Assembly: GCF_000004075.3 (NCBI RefSeq)
Contig: NC_026655.2
Span: forward strand, 24,041,489 to 24,105,488
Reading direction: 5' to 3'
Source of the DNA: Cucumis sativus
Lineage: Eukaryota; Streptophyta; Magnoliopsida; Cucurbitales; Cucurbitaceae
Length of the DNA stretch: 64,000 nt
The translations under genes and the position numbers were made by a program. The notes below the pieces were generated by a model. It made no database searches and was not told the origin of the DNA. It worked only from the letters and a program-made list of their open reading frames with translations. Within the stretch, counting starts at the first letter, position 1. Every line of letters begins with the position of its first letter. Positions 24,221 through 37,472 of the stretch are shown here, in pieces.

Positions 24221-25657
24221 ATGGAAGAACGAAGAAGAAAGATTCAAAAGAAAATTGCTAAACAAAATCAAATGCGTCGAAAAGAGTTATTGATGACCTC
24301 CATTTTAAACCCTCTATTGCTTCATATTGGGACTTGGAAGGTAAAACTAATTACTTTTTGTTTTTTTTTTTTACATATAATTACGTTTTTGTTTCTTTTG
24401 ATGAATTTTAATTTGTTGCACAGTTTGAGGGCAATGGTATGAAGGATGTAATGGTTGTAAAGCTTAATTTTGTAAGGAAGCAAATATGCTATGAGGTTAT
24501 GTGGAATGGGTCTAGAAAAAAAATTGAAGTTGATTGGTCAAATATTGTGGGAATTAGAGCTTCTTTGAATGACAATGGATTTGGAATTCTTGAAGTCGAG
24601 GTAATGATTAATATTTACTTATTTCATTTAACTATATATCATATATATAGCTAGTAATAGTATGATTGAAGAAGTTAAATTAAATTTAAGTATATACTAT
24701 GATCAAATTTGTTATTGTAGCTATCACGACCACCTAACTTGTATGAGATACTCAACAACAACAATAATGTAGATAGCCATCGTAGACATAACAAATGGGT
24801 TGTAGGATGGGATTTCACCCAAGGCCAAGCTCCCTTATGCAGGTTTGATATACATTCAAGATTATATTGTTCATTAATATATAGTTATAATAATGTCTTA
24901 ATTAATAACTTATACATGGTTTTTCTTTTTCATATATTATAGGGAGCATTTGATTGTGTTTCCACTAGGAATGTTGGACAAACATTATAGGAGGCTTATA
25001 AGTTTTGATAAACGTTTGTTTGAATTAAGCCAAAAGCCATTTCCAAGCAATGAGATGCCTTTCTTTTATGAACAGCAACAACCTAATATTGTTTATCGAC
25101 CAAATCAATTTACAATGTCTACTTCTAATAATCAAATTCTCCAACTTCCTCATCATCTTCCTCAACATCTCACCCAGTTTTCAGTAAGACCATCGGGTAT
25201 ATATATATATGTATATGTATATGTATAATTAATTTCATGGTTTATTATATACACATAAATAATTAATTAAACTTAACCTGTTGTTTTTCTTTTTTGTTTG
25301 AATTATTCTCATATATATATAGGTTGTGTTCGTTTGCCACCAAGTTCAAGGTCAAATATTAGGACTTCAAATACAATGAACAATAATTATTTCCACTGGA
25401 AACCAGTAGTCCCTGCTGAAATTGTAGATAATGGAAGTAGTTGTATTGTTGGACAAGGAATGTTAATGGTATCAGAGACTATTGGTTATACGACTTGGCA
25501 TAATGTTGATCTAGTGATGAGTAGATCAAGTAATAATAATAATAACCCACCTGATAGATCATCACAGCATTATTCTGGAGAAGGTTCTTCTCGGGGTTAC
25601 AACTCCTCAAATTGGACAACTAATGAAAATAGAGTTCGAAAACCCCCTCCTCAATAG
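24221..25657 (+). CDS. ASG1-like protein with TRF2/HOY1 PH-like domain (copy B, N-terminally shortened)
   Basis: Five exons: 24221-24340, 24424-24600, 24721-24842, 24943-25196, 25323-25657; 335 residues. The core runs in the same order as copy A: LLLHIGTWK at the end of exon 1, IEVDWSNIVGIRAS in exon 2, GFGILEVELSRPPNLYE over the exon 2/3 junction, WDFTQGQAPLC, then IVFPLGMLDKHYRRL and ELSQKPFP. Intron positions and phases match copy A. It lacks the N-terminal exon and the KLPA motif found in copies A and C; an in-frame TAA 15 bases before the ATG supports this start. The C-terminal region is Asn/Ser-rich and ends in a basic Pro stretch. More diverged than A and C, so possibly under relaxed selection or specialised. 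Confidence 0.85.
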
Positions 25658-28600
25658 TTTCAATATATACGGCCCTCTTCCCATTTTACTTTTACTTTGT
25701 TTTTCCTAATAGAAGATTAATTGTGCTCTTGATGTGTAACCACAATGTATATTGATATCATGCTCTATGTTATATATACTCATTACTTCATGTTCGATAT
25801 ATATATGATGCTCTCTACGCTCTACATTTTATGCTTTCATTATTTAGAAGTTTACTCGATAAAGTACTTTATGAAGTAGATAGGTGCCTTAGGGCCTTAG
25901 CATGTGAGTTAGGGCAGGTTCTCAATTTTAATATATAGAATTTGGAAAAGGCCCTCTTTTGCAGTGCAAAACTTTTGGAGGCCCCATATGATTTTTTTTT
26001 TTGAGGATATAATATAGCTACATAAAATCATTGGTGTAATTGAACTCTTTAGTATACATTATACTATTAATTATCAATTGGATAAGATACTATTTTCATC
26101 TAAAGGATTTAGGTTTCATTATTTAATTAACTTTAATATACTTAATAAATTACCTTATCATGTCTAAATTCTTAAATATTCCTAAATATATTAGACATAA
26201 AATTGACTACTAATTACAAAATTGAAAGTGAACAACTGATTAAGTAGAAAATAAAGCTTTCATAAATGTAAAGTTATTTAAAACATGTTTAGTAATATTT
26301 TATAACATTCAATAACTAAACTTTTAGTGTAACTTCAATTTTAAATAACAATTTAAAAAGGGGAATAGGCCGTCCTTGATTGATTCTAAATTATAAAGTA
26401 ATCAACAATATTTGGTTATTTTGTGACACATCTTTTAATGTAAATTAAGTATATTTGATAATGATCCATTATTCTTTCCATGAAAAATGTGAATAACTCT
26501 CGTTTTCTACGAGCTTTTAAAACTTTAGGATAAACATTAAACAAAAATGGTTTGTTTATTCTTATTTATATGTTGAAAGTTTATACATATGCTCATTTGG
26601 ATCTGATAAGTAGGGACAACAAAAATAATTTTTGAGAAAAAACATTTTTATTTAAACTTGAATAATGAGAAAAATAAATGTTTAAAATCTAAATTTCAAT
26701 TTAAACTAAACAAACCCTAAATTGGAATAATTTGATAAATTTAGAGTCAAAATTTATTTGTTTTCTACTAAGAAAAAAATGAAAAAAAATTAGAAATGAC
26801 TTTATTTTTTGTCAAAATTGAAAATCATGTTAGGTTGACGAACTTTTATCGAAATAATAATTTATTCTTCGTACTTCTAAGTTTACGAAGATTTAGGCAT
26901 CTAAATTAAACACTACTAATGAGTATCAATTTAGTCTTAAGTTAACAATCTTGTACGAGAGAAGAAGGTACGAGGGGAACATATAGTAGACACAAGTGTG
27001 GGATATGTGTCGTGCACAAAGAGTGGACGTTTTTTTTCAAACTTTGATTTTATCATTTTCTTAAATATCGTTTACAAAAGTAGATAACCAAACATTAATT
27101 TTTTGAAAATAAAAGGATTGATTATAGGTTTAATTTTCTCAAACAAAAAATAAAAATTAGAAAAGTGAATAACAAGTTATAAAAAATTACCTAACAAATT
27201 GTTAGGTGTAGATTAATACAAAATAAAAAGAGATAATTATTATTTTAAATAAAATTTAAAATTTAAAACCATTATTTTTTAAAATAATATTTGAGGTATA
27301 TAGTAGTTTGATATATGTTAGGGTTAGGAAAAGTCATTTCCAAATGTCATAAGTATTTTTCTAAAAATCATATTCATTAGTCAACTATGACTATGACACC
27401 CTAATATAATAAATACAAACCATCAAATTCCAAAAATATCCTCCTACCAATCATTCATTTTATTTTTTAAAACTATATGTCTCTTACTTTGGACCTCTCT
27501 CTCTCAAAGTAAAACACTTTTGTTTTTCCAAATTTCTAATGAAATTAGAAGGATTGGAAATGATATTTTAAGCTACCACATGCATGATGATCTCTTTGTA
27601 TAAATTATTCAAAGCATATACTTGAAATAATGTATGTGTGCATAGCAATGAGACATTTAATTTGTAGGCTATGGTAAGAGTTTCACATTTCACACTAACA
27701 TTTAGATACAAATTTTAGAAAGGAAAAAATTTCCACTTGAGCAAGTCACCACATTAATTAGATGGAAAGGAAAGAGTTAATAGGGTATGATGTGAAATTG
27801 TGAATGAAGTAGAGTATATGATGTGAGATTTGATATATATTGTCACATCATTGATTGATCATGAATCCCTAGACAATGGATGCTACTGTCCTTTGTGACA
27901 GAAATAATGAAACCACAATTATGATATGTCAAGTTAAATAAAGTTCTCTTTCTCCATGAGTATGTCTGAATTAGAGCATTATATATATTTTAATTGAGAC
28001 ACTAATTAGAGAAGACACACACACACATATAAACATATATATGTGTGTGGATCCCATGGCTTAGCTTGTTCTCATGGTTAAAGACCACAAAAGATACTGT
28101 CTCATAAACACCATAATATTCTCTCCACCTTTTCTTTTTCTTCCTTTTCATCCCTTCAACCCTCTCTCATTCAATTGCCATATAATTTCATCTCCAATCT
28201 TTTTCTTTCTCTCTTCTTTTCACCTCCTACAAAAGTTTAAAATATCAATCACACCCAACATCTCAAACTCTTCATTTTTAATGACACAATGGAACTAGTA
28301 GATTAACACCGGGGTGTCGAAGTCATAAAAATTTAAAAATAGTAGATGAAATTTTAGTATTATGTCTCCAACTAATTAAATATCGACTCTTTAATTAGTT
28401 TTTCTAACTTGTTCATTTTACTTTTTATAAAATTATAAAAGATACATAACATAAAGTTTGGAGGTTAGAGTTTATTTTAGTGTAATTAATTAGGTTATGT
28501 TAGATAGCTCATTTTTAAGTTCTCAATATGTTTTTTAACTTTTAAAGATATGTCCACCAAGATATGTCCACCAACCATGTTAAATAAATATGTTATTTTG

Positions 28601-31600
28601 TGTGATTAATTGTAAAAATAATAATAAAAGAATTGCATGTGGCATCCCTTTCTCAAGTTATGTTATTGGGATATGTGTAATTAGTGAAGAGGTTGGTATC
28701 CGTAAAATTACGTACATTAGTGTGACTAGAAGATTTGTGGTTCAAGTCTTTCGACAGAAAAATTATGACCTATGTTTCACAATTTGTGATCTGTCATCTC
28801 TTTTTGTTTTTCCTTTTTCTTAGTATTAGAATCAACCGACACATTATCGTTACCCACTCTACTACTAAATTACAACCTTGTCAAAATACTTAAGTCTTTA
28901 AGACGTTTCTCAATAATGTTTCTATTATTTCTCTTTTTTTTTTCTATCTTATATAGAACTCAATTAAAGGAGACTAGCGTAGAGATTAAAGAATATATAT
29001 ACATACATATAAGCAGTATTAGTATGATTTTAAAGAAACTAAAGAGTAGAATGAAGTGAAAAAGAAAATGTTAGATTATAGACAAGAGAGAGAATAGAAG
29101 CAAGTGAACTAATTGATGGGTGTAGACAAATATTTTTAAAAGTTATTAATGATCATAACAAATGAAGAGTAGTAACATGACTTTTGAATTAAACATCTTC
29201 ACACACACATATACTATTTTGCTTTTCAATGTTTAAGAGAGTATGAGATACTCAAGCTATAATATAAAGTATGTGATTGTTTTAAAAAGATTGATAAAAG
29301 TAGCAATATGAACCATGTGTGTGGTATTGATTTGATGTTACAATTTGTTTTTGCATCAAAAGCTGTCCAATATGAACCAATATTCTTTATTTCTTGGGAA
29401 TAGGGAAAAGAAACAAAAGGAAATGTACATTATAAGTCTTGTGAATATCTTCGTATTATATATTTAATTTATAGTTTAACGTTCATAACAATGGTTGAAT
29501 AACATAAGAAAATGTAGACTAGTATCTATCATTTTTTAAAAAAATCTATAAAAAGAAGTAATTTTTTTAAAAAAATTAATAAAACAAAGTTTAAAGATTC
29601 AACTCATGCAACATTACCGAGCTAGCATCGTTTCAAAAGATAATTTAAGAACGATGGTATTGGGTTGGATTGACGTAGGTTTTAATTGAATTGAAATAAG
29701 ACAAGAGAAAGAATAAAATAAAAGTGGTGAATGATGATATTATATTTAATGTAGAAGGAAAAGTAGATGATGATGATGGCGATGGTGTGTGTAGTTGAAG
29801 GGTTATGATTTAGTAGTGGAAAAAAGAGAAAGGTAGAGTCAATGTAGAATATAAAAAGAGGGAAGAGTATGGGGGAGTGGGAACATGCCACGTGATCCAA
29901 ATGGGAGATGGCAGAACAACAATTGCTTCCCTCACCTCACTATTAACTTAAATTAAAATCACTTTTCCTTATTCTCCCTTTTTTGTTAGATTCTATCATT
30001 TATTGCAAAATTATTATTCATATCTATTAAAGTTCATCAAAAAGTCAAATCTTAAACAACTTCACTCCACCTCCTTTTCTTAACCTTATTTTAATTTTGT
30101 TTCTAAACTTTTATTGCTTTTACATGAAAACCATCATGGATACAAAAATATATGGTTAAGTAGTTAAGTTTTACGAGAATGATTCGATTCTTGAAATGAA
30201 CTATAACCTTTGAGATCTAATTTATTTTCTAATATCAAGAGATAAATGAGGTCTAAAGTGTGAAGATCTAGGGGTAGTAGAACGTGAGCTTGGGATTTTG
30301 TGAACTTTTCCTATTAGGGTTTGTGAGCTTGAATAATGGTATTGATGATGTAGCTTTTTTTGGGTTAGTCGTCGTTATTGTTTACTTGATTTGGTTTCTT
30401 CAATAAAAAAAGGATTATGAAGGTCTAAGGAGATAATGGAAGGAGGATATATTTTATTGACTAAAAGTGGAGGTGGACTCAAGATCTTAAGGAGAGGTGT
30501 GCCATTTATAAGAAAAAGTTACTTCAACTATTTTTCGTGCAACATCGCTTATTTTTGTGGACGTGTGCTTGGAACTCAACCGATTTTTTGAGAAAAAAAA
30601 AGTTTAAGTTGTGTATTCTTGACATGAAAAATGATTCAATAATGATCTTAGAAGTGCCAAGTTCAATGTGACTATACCAACAATAGTAAAGTAGGCACGT
30701 TATAAAAAACGAGGCATAAACTTGCAGAAGTGGATTGAAGACATAAGCCTCATATTCCCAATATTGACATATCAAATTTGATATGTAGACAAGTACCACC
30801 CATGATCTTTAACTTGAGACCAGAGGCGGCTGTTATAGGTGATTTGTGGATTTAGGAAAAGAGGATGACTTGTGCAACCAATGTGCTTGAACTTGAACCA
30901 AGTCTTATCAATTTACCTGTTGAGGCATGACTCACACATGTCCCGACCCAGAAGATCATTATAAGCCCTAAATATAGCAAAAATAAGGACGAAATTGATC
31001 CTAAAGAAACACCAAGTCATGCACACTCTCTCATGCCTCAACCCAACAAGTCAAATAAATAAGTCAGATACAACTCCAAAATCCTAGAGATTCATTCTTA
31101 CTTCAACTACAACTAGATATTTTGGATCATAATAACTTCAGGGGAAACAAATCTGTTATAATACTCAAACTTCCTACTTGCTAAACAATTACACTTTCTA
31201 ATTTAAGCATCGAAACTCATGTGACAAACACCACACTGGTGTGTAGATCTTTCCTTTTTTACCGATCACATTCTGCTCAAGTCAAGCTATTGCTTTTTAT
31301 ACACTAAAATTATGAAGAATAATCGTATCTATTGTAGTGTTAGTGTAACGTCATGTTTATTACCATTCTTATTTTTCTTTACCCAAACACAATAATCAAA
31401 GTGAAAAGCAGAAGGAAGTGTTAAAAGAAAAATAAAGATTAGGATACACCATCACATGCATTAATACTATGATAGCCATGAAGATCTCTAATGATATAAA
31501 GTTAGTAGAAGAGAAACTCTTCATTTAGTGTATTGGAATTAAGGTGGCCCCTTTATTAAAGGGATTTTTTAAAAAATAGGGAAAAAAAGAGATAAAATTC

Positions 31601-31856
31601 AATATTTACATTTTTTTTTTTGTTGTAAAATTTTCAAATTTTGACTTATTTATTTATTTAATTTTATAATTTGGAAACCCAAACATTTATTATTGACGTA
31701 AGGGTGAAGTAAATTTCAATAAATTTGGAAAAAAAAGGTTATTATTAAAAATAAATATTATTAAAATAGTGGTGGGGTGTTTGTTTGTTTATTATTAATT
31801 AGTAGAGAGCTTCCATTGTTGTAGCTTTGAAGCTGTATGAACAAAGCACCAAATTC
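25658..31856. other. gene-poor AT-rich spacer
   Basis: About 6.2 kb with no supported gene. Features noticed: a CA/TA microsatellite near 28015-28048, a 13-base tandem duplication (AAGATATGTCCACC) at about 28547-28575, a G-box CCACGTGATC at 29888-29897, and weak transposon-like text at about 30430-31080. The final part is the promoter and leader of the DUF1645 gene. Confidence 0.4.
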
Positions 31857-33032
31857 ATGGAATCCCCAACTCCCAATCCCCAAAGAAACTCCATTCCTGA
31901 CCCCCAAACAGAGCTTCACTCCTCCATCAATGGCGAATCTCTCGATTACACCGACCCCTACCTCTCTTTCGAAGATGTCGATAGCTCTTGCTCCACTCCT
32001 TACGTCAGTGCTCCTTCCAGCCCCACCCGTTCCCCCGTTTCCGGCTTCTTTTACAGTGCTCCGGCCAGCCCTATGCACTTCGCCATTACCAAAAACCCTT
32101 CCCTTTCCTCCTCCTCCTCTTCTATGGACAACCATTCTTCTTCCTTTGAGTTCGATTTCTCCTCCAGGTTTGCCTCTCATGCCGGCTCCACTTCCATGAC
32201 CTCCGCCGACGAGTTGTTTCACGACGGCAAGATTCGCCCCATGAAGCTTTCCACGCACTTGGAGTTCCCACTGCCGCCATTGTTGGATTTGGAGATTGGT
32301 GATGAAGACGGAGATGGTATCGTGGAGTTTGTTCGAGGTAGGGATCTGCGGTTGAGGGATAAGTTTCAGCGACGAAGAACTAGATCGATGTCGCCATTAA
32401 GAAATTCGCCGATTGAGTGGAGGGAGGAAGAGAATGGAGATGGAAGCAATGTCGAATGCTCTGTCACAGCTGACAAGGAAGTTTCTGAAGAAAGTGAAGT
32501 AATGGAGAAAGTTGAAGGAGTTGCCTCCAATTCCGAGGCTAGTACTCCTTCGATTTCGGCTTCGTCGTCGAGGTCGTCTTCATCAGGAAGAAACTCGAAG
32601 AGATGGGTTTTTCTGAAGGATTTTCTGTACAGAAGTAAAAGTGAAGGAAGAAGCAACAATAATTTCTGGTCTAACATATCGTTTACTCCTGTAAAAGAGA
32701 AGAAATCAGGAGGAACAAACCAGAGTATCGCCAAGCAAAAGTTCATTAATCCATTGGTGGGTCGTTCTTCAGAAGGGAAGAAAGCAAAAGGAGCAGTTGG
32801 AGCAAAGAAAAATGGGGTTGGGAAGCCTGCAAATGGAGTTGGAAAGAGAAGAGTTCCGCCATCTCCACATGAGCGTCATTACACAGCTAACAGAGCTTAC
32901 TCAGAGGAGATGAAGAAGAAGACTTATTTGCCTTACAGGCCAGGATTGCTTGGTTGCTTGGGATTCAGCTCAAAAGGATATGGAGCTGTGAATGGATTTA
33001 CCAGAGCTTTGAATTCTGTCTCTTCCAGGTAA
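31857..33032 (+). CDS. DUF1645 family protein
   Basis: A single long frame of 391 residues starting at the ATG MESPTPNPQR. Features of plant DUF1645 proteins: an N-terminal CSTPYVSAPSSPTRSP and FYSAPASPMHFA pair of SP-rich motifs, an EFDFSSRF block, a basic RRTRSMSPLR segment, a serine run, then KRWVFLKDFLYRSKSEG and the C-terminal YLPYRPGLLGCLGFSS motif. Related rice genes affect grain length and stress response, but the biochemical role is not known; a nuclear or regulatory location is only inferred. An alternative 3' end exists: splicing 33028/33128 (AG/GTAAAA to TTTTAG) would replace the last residue and the stop with 26 more residues ending at 33206. The unspliced form ends NSVSSR, as in relatives, so I prefer it. 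Confidence 0.85.
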   Translation: MESPTPNPQRNSIPDPQTELHSSINGESLDYTDPYLSFEDVDSSCSTPYVSAPSSPTRSPVSGFFYSAPASPMHFAITKNPSLSSSSSSMDNHSSSFEFDFSSRFASHAGSTSMTSADELFHDGKIRPMKLSTHLEFPLPPLLDLEIGDEDGDGIVEFVRGRDLRLRDKFQRRRTRSMSPLRNSPIEWREEENGDGSNVECSVTADKEVSEESEVMEKVEGVASNSEASTPSISASSSRSSSSGRNSKRWVFLKDFLYRSKSEGRSNNNFWSNISFTPVKEKKSGGTNQSIAKQKFINPLVGRSSEGKKAKGAVGAKKNGVGKPANGVGKRRVPPSPHERHYTANRAYSEEMKKKTYLPYRPGLLGCLGFSSKGYGAVNGFTRALNSVSSR

Positions 33033-34159
33033 AATCCCTTCTTAAGATATATAGATTCTTGATGGCTGGTTTGGTTTCTCCTCTCTTGTTTAGGTTCTAT
33101 AAAATAATGTCTTCTTCTCCATTTTAGTGTGAAAGAAAAGGCTTTTCTGAGTGATGGGGTTCTTCCTACTGAACCCATTTTTGCCACCGATATGGCGGCT
33201 CTGTAAATTTATCTCTATGGAATATGAATTAGTTCTCACTTCTCACTGCATCTGTTTGATTATTCTTTTCTTTTTGGTGTGATTCATTCAAACAGAGAAG
33301 GGTTGTTTTTGAATTAACTGCATTGAGATTTATAGATAAGCGATTTTCTGTTCATGAAATAGAATGTATTGAGCTAAGCTAGACCACATAGCCAAATATC
33401 CCAATTTTGTCTTGGGACCAACTTTTCTTTTGTTGCATCAAATCTTAGGTCCATGTTTATGATGGTTATGCATACTCCGTTGGATTATGTGAATGAAAAA
33501 CGAAGAGTTGATTGTAGTGACCATTTTGGTTGGCAGCTGTTCTAACAATCAACTTTCTACTTTTGTGTTCAAAACTTGTTTTAAGAATAGTGTTATTTGG
33601 GTAGCTTTCATGGTCAAGATTGATTAAGACTTTTTATAGTTATTTTATATAAACAATCATTTAGATTCCTAAACTTTATAATAAAGTCTCAGTATCCTAA
33701 TTTTCTAATGTTTGGTTTTAGTTTCTAAATTTTGTATAAAAAGCCTACTTTTGTCTTTGTTTAAAATTTTTCATCAATCATGTACCGAAGATTTAAATTT
33801 ATTTAGCAACTCATTAACTAACTGTTGCACTTTCAAACACTTGCCTATGCTAAAAAACAATTGTTTGGTTAAGGAAAAAATAAATATGTGCCCCTAAGTT
33901 TTGCACAAAAAAATTTATTACACATTAACAAAAATATCTATGATGAATTTTCTTTTTCTTTAGTGCAAAGTTGAAAGAAATAACATCTTCAAAAATTGAA
34001 GCATCAAAATAAAGTGTAAGCAAGCCTACAAATAAACTAAACTGGATAGAAAGGAAAAACAATTATCAAGTCATGATTTCATTACATTTTTGTTCTAAAT
34101 GTTCTTTTCACAACAATACAAAGTAGCTTCATTTATTTGCAAGTGAATTTGCTTTCCTC

Positions 34160-34204
34160 TTTTTTTTTTTTTTTTTGGGAGGGGGGGGGGGGGGGGGGGG
34201 CGGG
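34160..34204. repeat. poly(T) followed by poly(G) tract
   Basis: Seventeen T, then GGGA, then 20 G, then CGGG. The G block is exceptional in such an AT-rich window and could form a G-quadruplex. The exact length is uncertain because sequencers misread long G runs. Confidence 0.85.
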
Positions 34205-36529
34205 TATGTAATATGTATGGATATTTGTCTCTCTTTCTGGACATTGATGTATAAAGTAGTTTCAGATAATGACACTAGTCAAATTATATATACACTTTTT
34301 TGTAGAACCAAACCCACAAAATTTGTCTACTTCTTTTGGCTATTATTGAATTGGCAGCTTCTCTCTTTAGGTTCCATCTTTTTCTTGTCAGTCTTCTTCA
34401 TGTGATACCTAAATCATTATTTGCTAATACTTCTCCATATTTGGAAATTCATGTGAATTGGTCTTACATGTGAGTCTGTGACTACAAAATATTATTGAAG
34501 TCATGAACTGAATCTTGCGGTACCCACTTATTTTAGATAACAAACATTTTACTGTTCTATGATAGTAGCAAAACATTGTCTAGTACAATTATTCAAAACA
34601 CATATTAACTTAGCTCAAAACTCACATTGCCTTTATACACTTAGTTTGTGTTCCTCAATAACAAGTCAGATGAACTTTTTTTCTCCAAGCTTAGGAGATG
34701 AAGTACAACTCACCAGTTTTGTTCGTATAGTTCAAATTTGTGAAGTGAGTGTATGGCACTACAATAATTTAGGCTTACACTCATCCTTTAGTAGACACAC
34801 CAGGTAAAGGTTAAGGTTTCATATACTTGAAAGTTTTTTCTAATACACTGTTGTTGTTAGCTAGAGGCTAGAGGTGGTTTAATTGAAGGTGGTGATTAAA
34901 TGAGATATGGGAAAAAGAAGCAAAGATTGGGGAGCTAAAACAGTAGGAAAATCACATCAATGGTCCCTATAGTAAAGTAGGTCCATTATTGGGATGAGGG
35001 TTGGGGTTTGAAGAGTAGAAAAAAAAGAGCAATGAATTGGTTGGGTCATTGATATTGATTGGTCAAAATGTTAGGGTTACTGAAAATGAAATGAAGAGGG
35101 TCCCATTCTTTTTATTGTCAATAGGTACTGTCTGAATATGCCACCTACCTCTTTAGTCCCCAAAAGTCCTTTCTGCATCATTTCATTTTTTCTCACTCAA
35201 CTTCTCCCTCACTTGAAATGGGCCAAAAAGTTCTTATACACTTAGCACTACACATTTTTATTATCAATAACAAGAAGAAAGAATCACGTACATATTTACG
35301 TGAATATATCATTAATTATATCTATGAGTAGGAGTGAATAGTTTGAACGAGGTCTAATGACATGTGAATCCAACAAGATTCTGTACTTGGTCGTTCGTTC
35401 GAATCACTAAATATCATATTCAAAGTCATTCTCTTTGTAGTGTGAATTTTCTTGATTTTGCTTCTAACATCTTTTCAATTTCAATTTTATCTTTGTTCTT
35501 TAGTTAAATCTTAGAGGGACTAATTTTTATGTGATGGTAAGATGATGAGTTGACCTGTAAACCAAGGGTGTTGTGTAAAAGGGAAATAGTCGTTGAATTT
35601 GAATCAAGAGATGCATGACTTTAATGTAATGGTAATTATTAACCTACACTCTTTCACTTGAGTTTTAAAGTTCGGTTTTCTTTCTTGTAACTATTGTACT
35701 AGAAACAAATAAACTTTATTTATGTTTTATTTGATTATTTGATCACTTTTAGAATGTGAAAATTAAATGAGACAATCAATAATATCATTTAGCTATATGG
35801 AAAGTAATTAACTGAAAAATAGCTAAAAGTAATAGAAAAAGCAAATAAGACAAAAGACTTTGTTAATCCAGTTTGGTAAATACCATTTAGGTGTGTGGAA
35901 CCTTCTCTAACCAAAATTTAATCAAGGACAGACTTCTCTTGAATTCGTGTGTTTGATTTTTTGAAGATAAATTTAAGTTTTCCACAGTTCAACTATTTTA
36001 GTCTTTCATATATATTTTTTTATCAACAAGTACAAGGTAAAAATCACTAAAATCACTTGCAAAACTTTTGTAATACATTATCATAAAGAAGCAATTTGAC
36101 TATCTTCATAATAATTAATAATAATTATTCAAGATTCAAGAGAGAACTTTTTCGAAATCAATTATTTGTCAATGTGGATATTGAACTAAGCCAATAACTT
36201 AGTTATTTAAAGATCATAATAATCTTCCTAAATTCTTTATGCAAATATATAGATAAAAGATTTCTACTATGAAGAAAAATATTTTATCTTTAAATAATAT
36301 ATTTTTATTTAAATAACTTCGTTGATAATAATAATAATAAATTATTATTTCTTGTTGACAAATATACCCAACACAGCTGATAAGATTAGTTTTTTTGGTT
36401 GGGCTACTCATGTGGTAATTTTGAAAGGGGTGACGATTTTTTTTATTGGTTTTGAACGATACGATGTAAAGTAGACAATTAAATCTCAAAACCTTGAAAT
36501 TTGAAGAACTAAAATAATTTTCTTTTTGA

Positions 36530-36800
36530 AAAAAAGTACCTTTCCTTTTTAGTCCTTTTAAGTTTTGAAGAATATGTTTGTTTTGGTTTACAAAGTTTAA
36601 AAGTGTACCTTTTTAGTCTTTAGATTTTCTTAAGTTTAAAAGGTTTTTCTGGAACTAAAATGGTTTGTTTTGAAAACTCAAGGACCAGATATCTTATAAA
36701 CGTCATAACTAAGAATGTACATTTTTAAAACTTAAAGACCAAATGAACATATTCATCCAAACTTAAGGACTAAAAAGGTAATTTTTTCTAAAATTTTATT
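36530..36800. mobile_element. long inverted repeat (foldback/MITE-like)
   Basis: The left arm from about 36535 (TACC..TTTTTAGTCCTTTTAAG, GAATATGTTTGTTT, AAAGTTTAAAAGTGTAC) reappears as reverse complement in the right arm to about 36790 (CTTAAGGACTAAAAAGGTA). Arms are about 75-85 bases with mismatches around a centre of about 80 bases. No coding capacity. Confidence 0.55.
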
Positions 36801-37472
36801 TTCCAAATTTAATAGTAGTATAAGAAAAGGTGTATTTACATTATGAACAATTAATTACTTCACAAATTAGGATTAATATGGAAAATCAAACCTATACCAT
36901 AAACAGTAATAACAATCAAATGGCCATTAATATTGAGCCATTTATGGAAGATTACATGAATAGCCATGTTTAGTATGTTTATAAAATAATGGGAAAAAGG
37001 TATGAAGAGAATATGTACAGAAAAGATCACAACTCACAAGCAAAGAGAAACAAACAAAATGGAGAGAAATGGGTTTGGCTGCGTTTCTTTGCCTTTGAAG
37101 AAAGAAGAGTGAAGTGTAAATTTACAAAGAGAGAAGAGTACATATTGAGAGTCTCAAATAGAGTAATGTTATGATGTCAATAAATGTAGTGTTCTTTTTT
37201 ATGTATATTAGTATCAAGATATTGTTATAAGATGAGAAAACAACAACACCCAACAAGAAAAAGAAGAGAATAATGGAGGATGAACCATTTTTGGAAGGTG
37301 TGAGCTTCACTAAATTCACCTTGCATGAACAATCCCTGATTGAAGTTCCCTAAATCAATTAAACAACAAATGGCAAATAAGATGATCATGTGTTACAAAT
37401 TATATCATTCTAAACTATTTACATAACAATTCTTTTTTTTATATAAATTAGCAATAATACACATTCTGTAAG

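Larger units (their letters stand above)
33033..37472. other. spacer with a T/G homopolymer and a foldback
   Basis: No gene supported in about 4.4 kb. It holds the 3' UTR of the DUF1645 gene, the poly(T)-poly(G) tract at 34160-34204, and the inverted repeat at 36530-36800. An ATA/ATT-rich microsatellite lies at about 36327-36350. Confidence 0.4.

Noticed and set aside
31761-32258. A 165-residue minus-strand frame opposite the DUF1645 gene
   Set aside because: It is a shadow of the GC-richer coding strand. The plus frame has family motifs, and the minus frame is Gly/Arg-rich without any.
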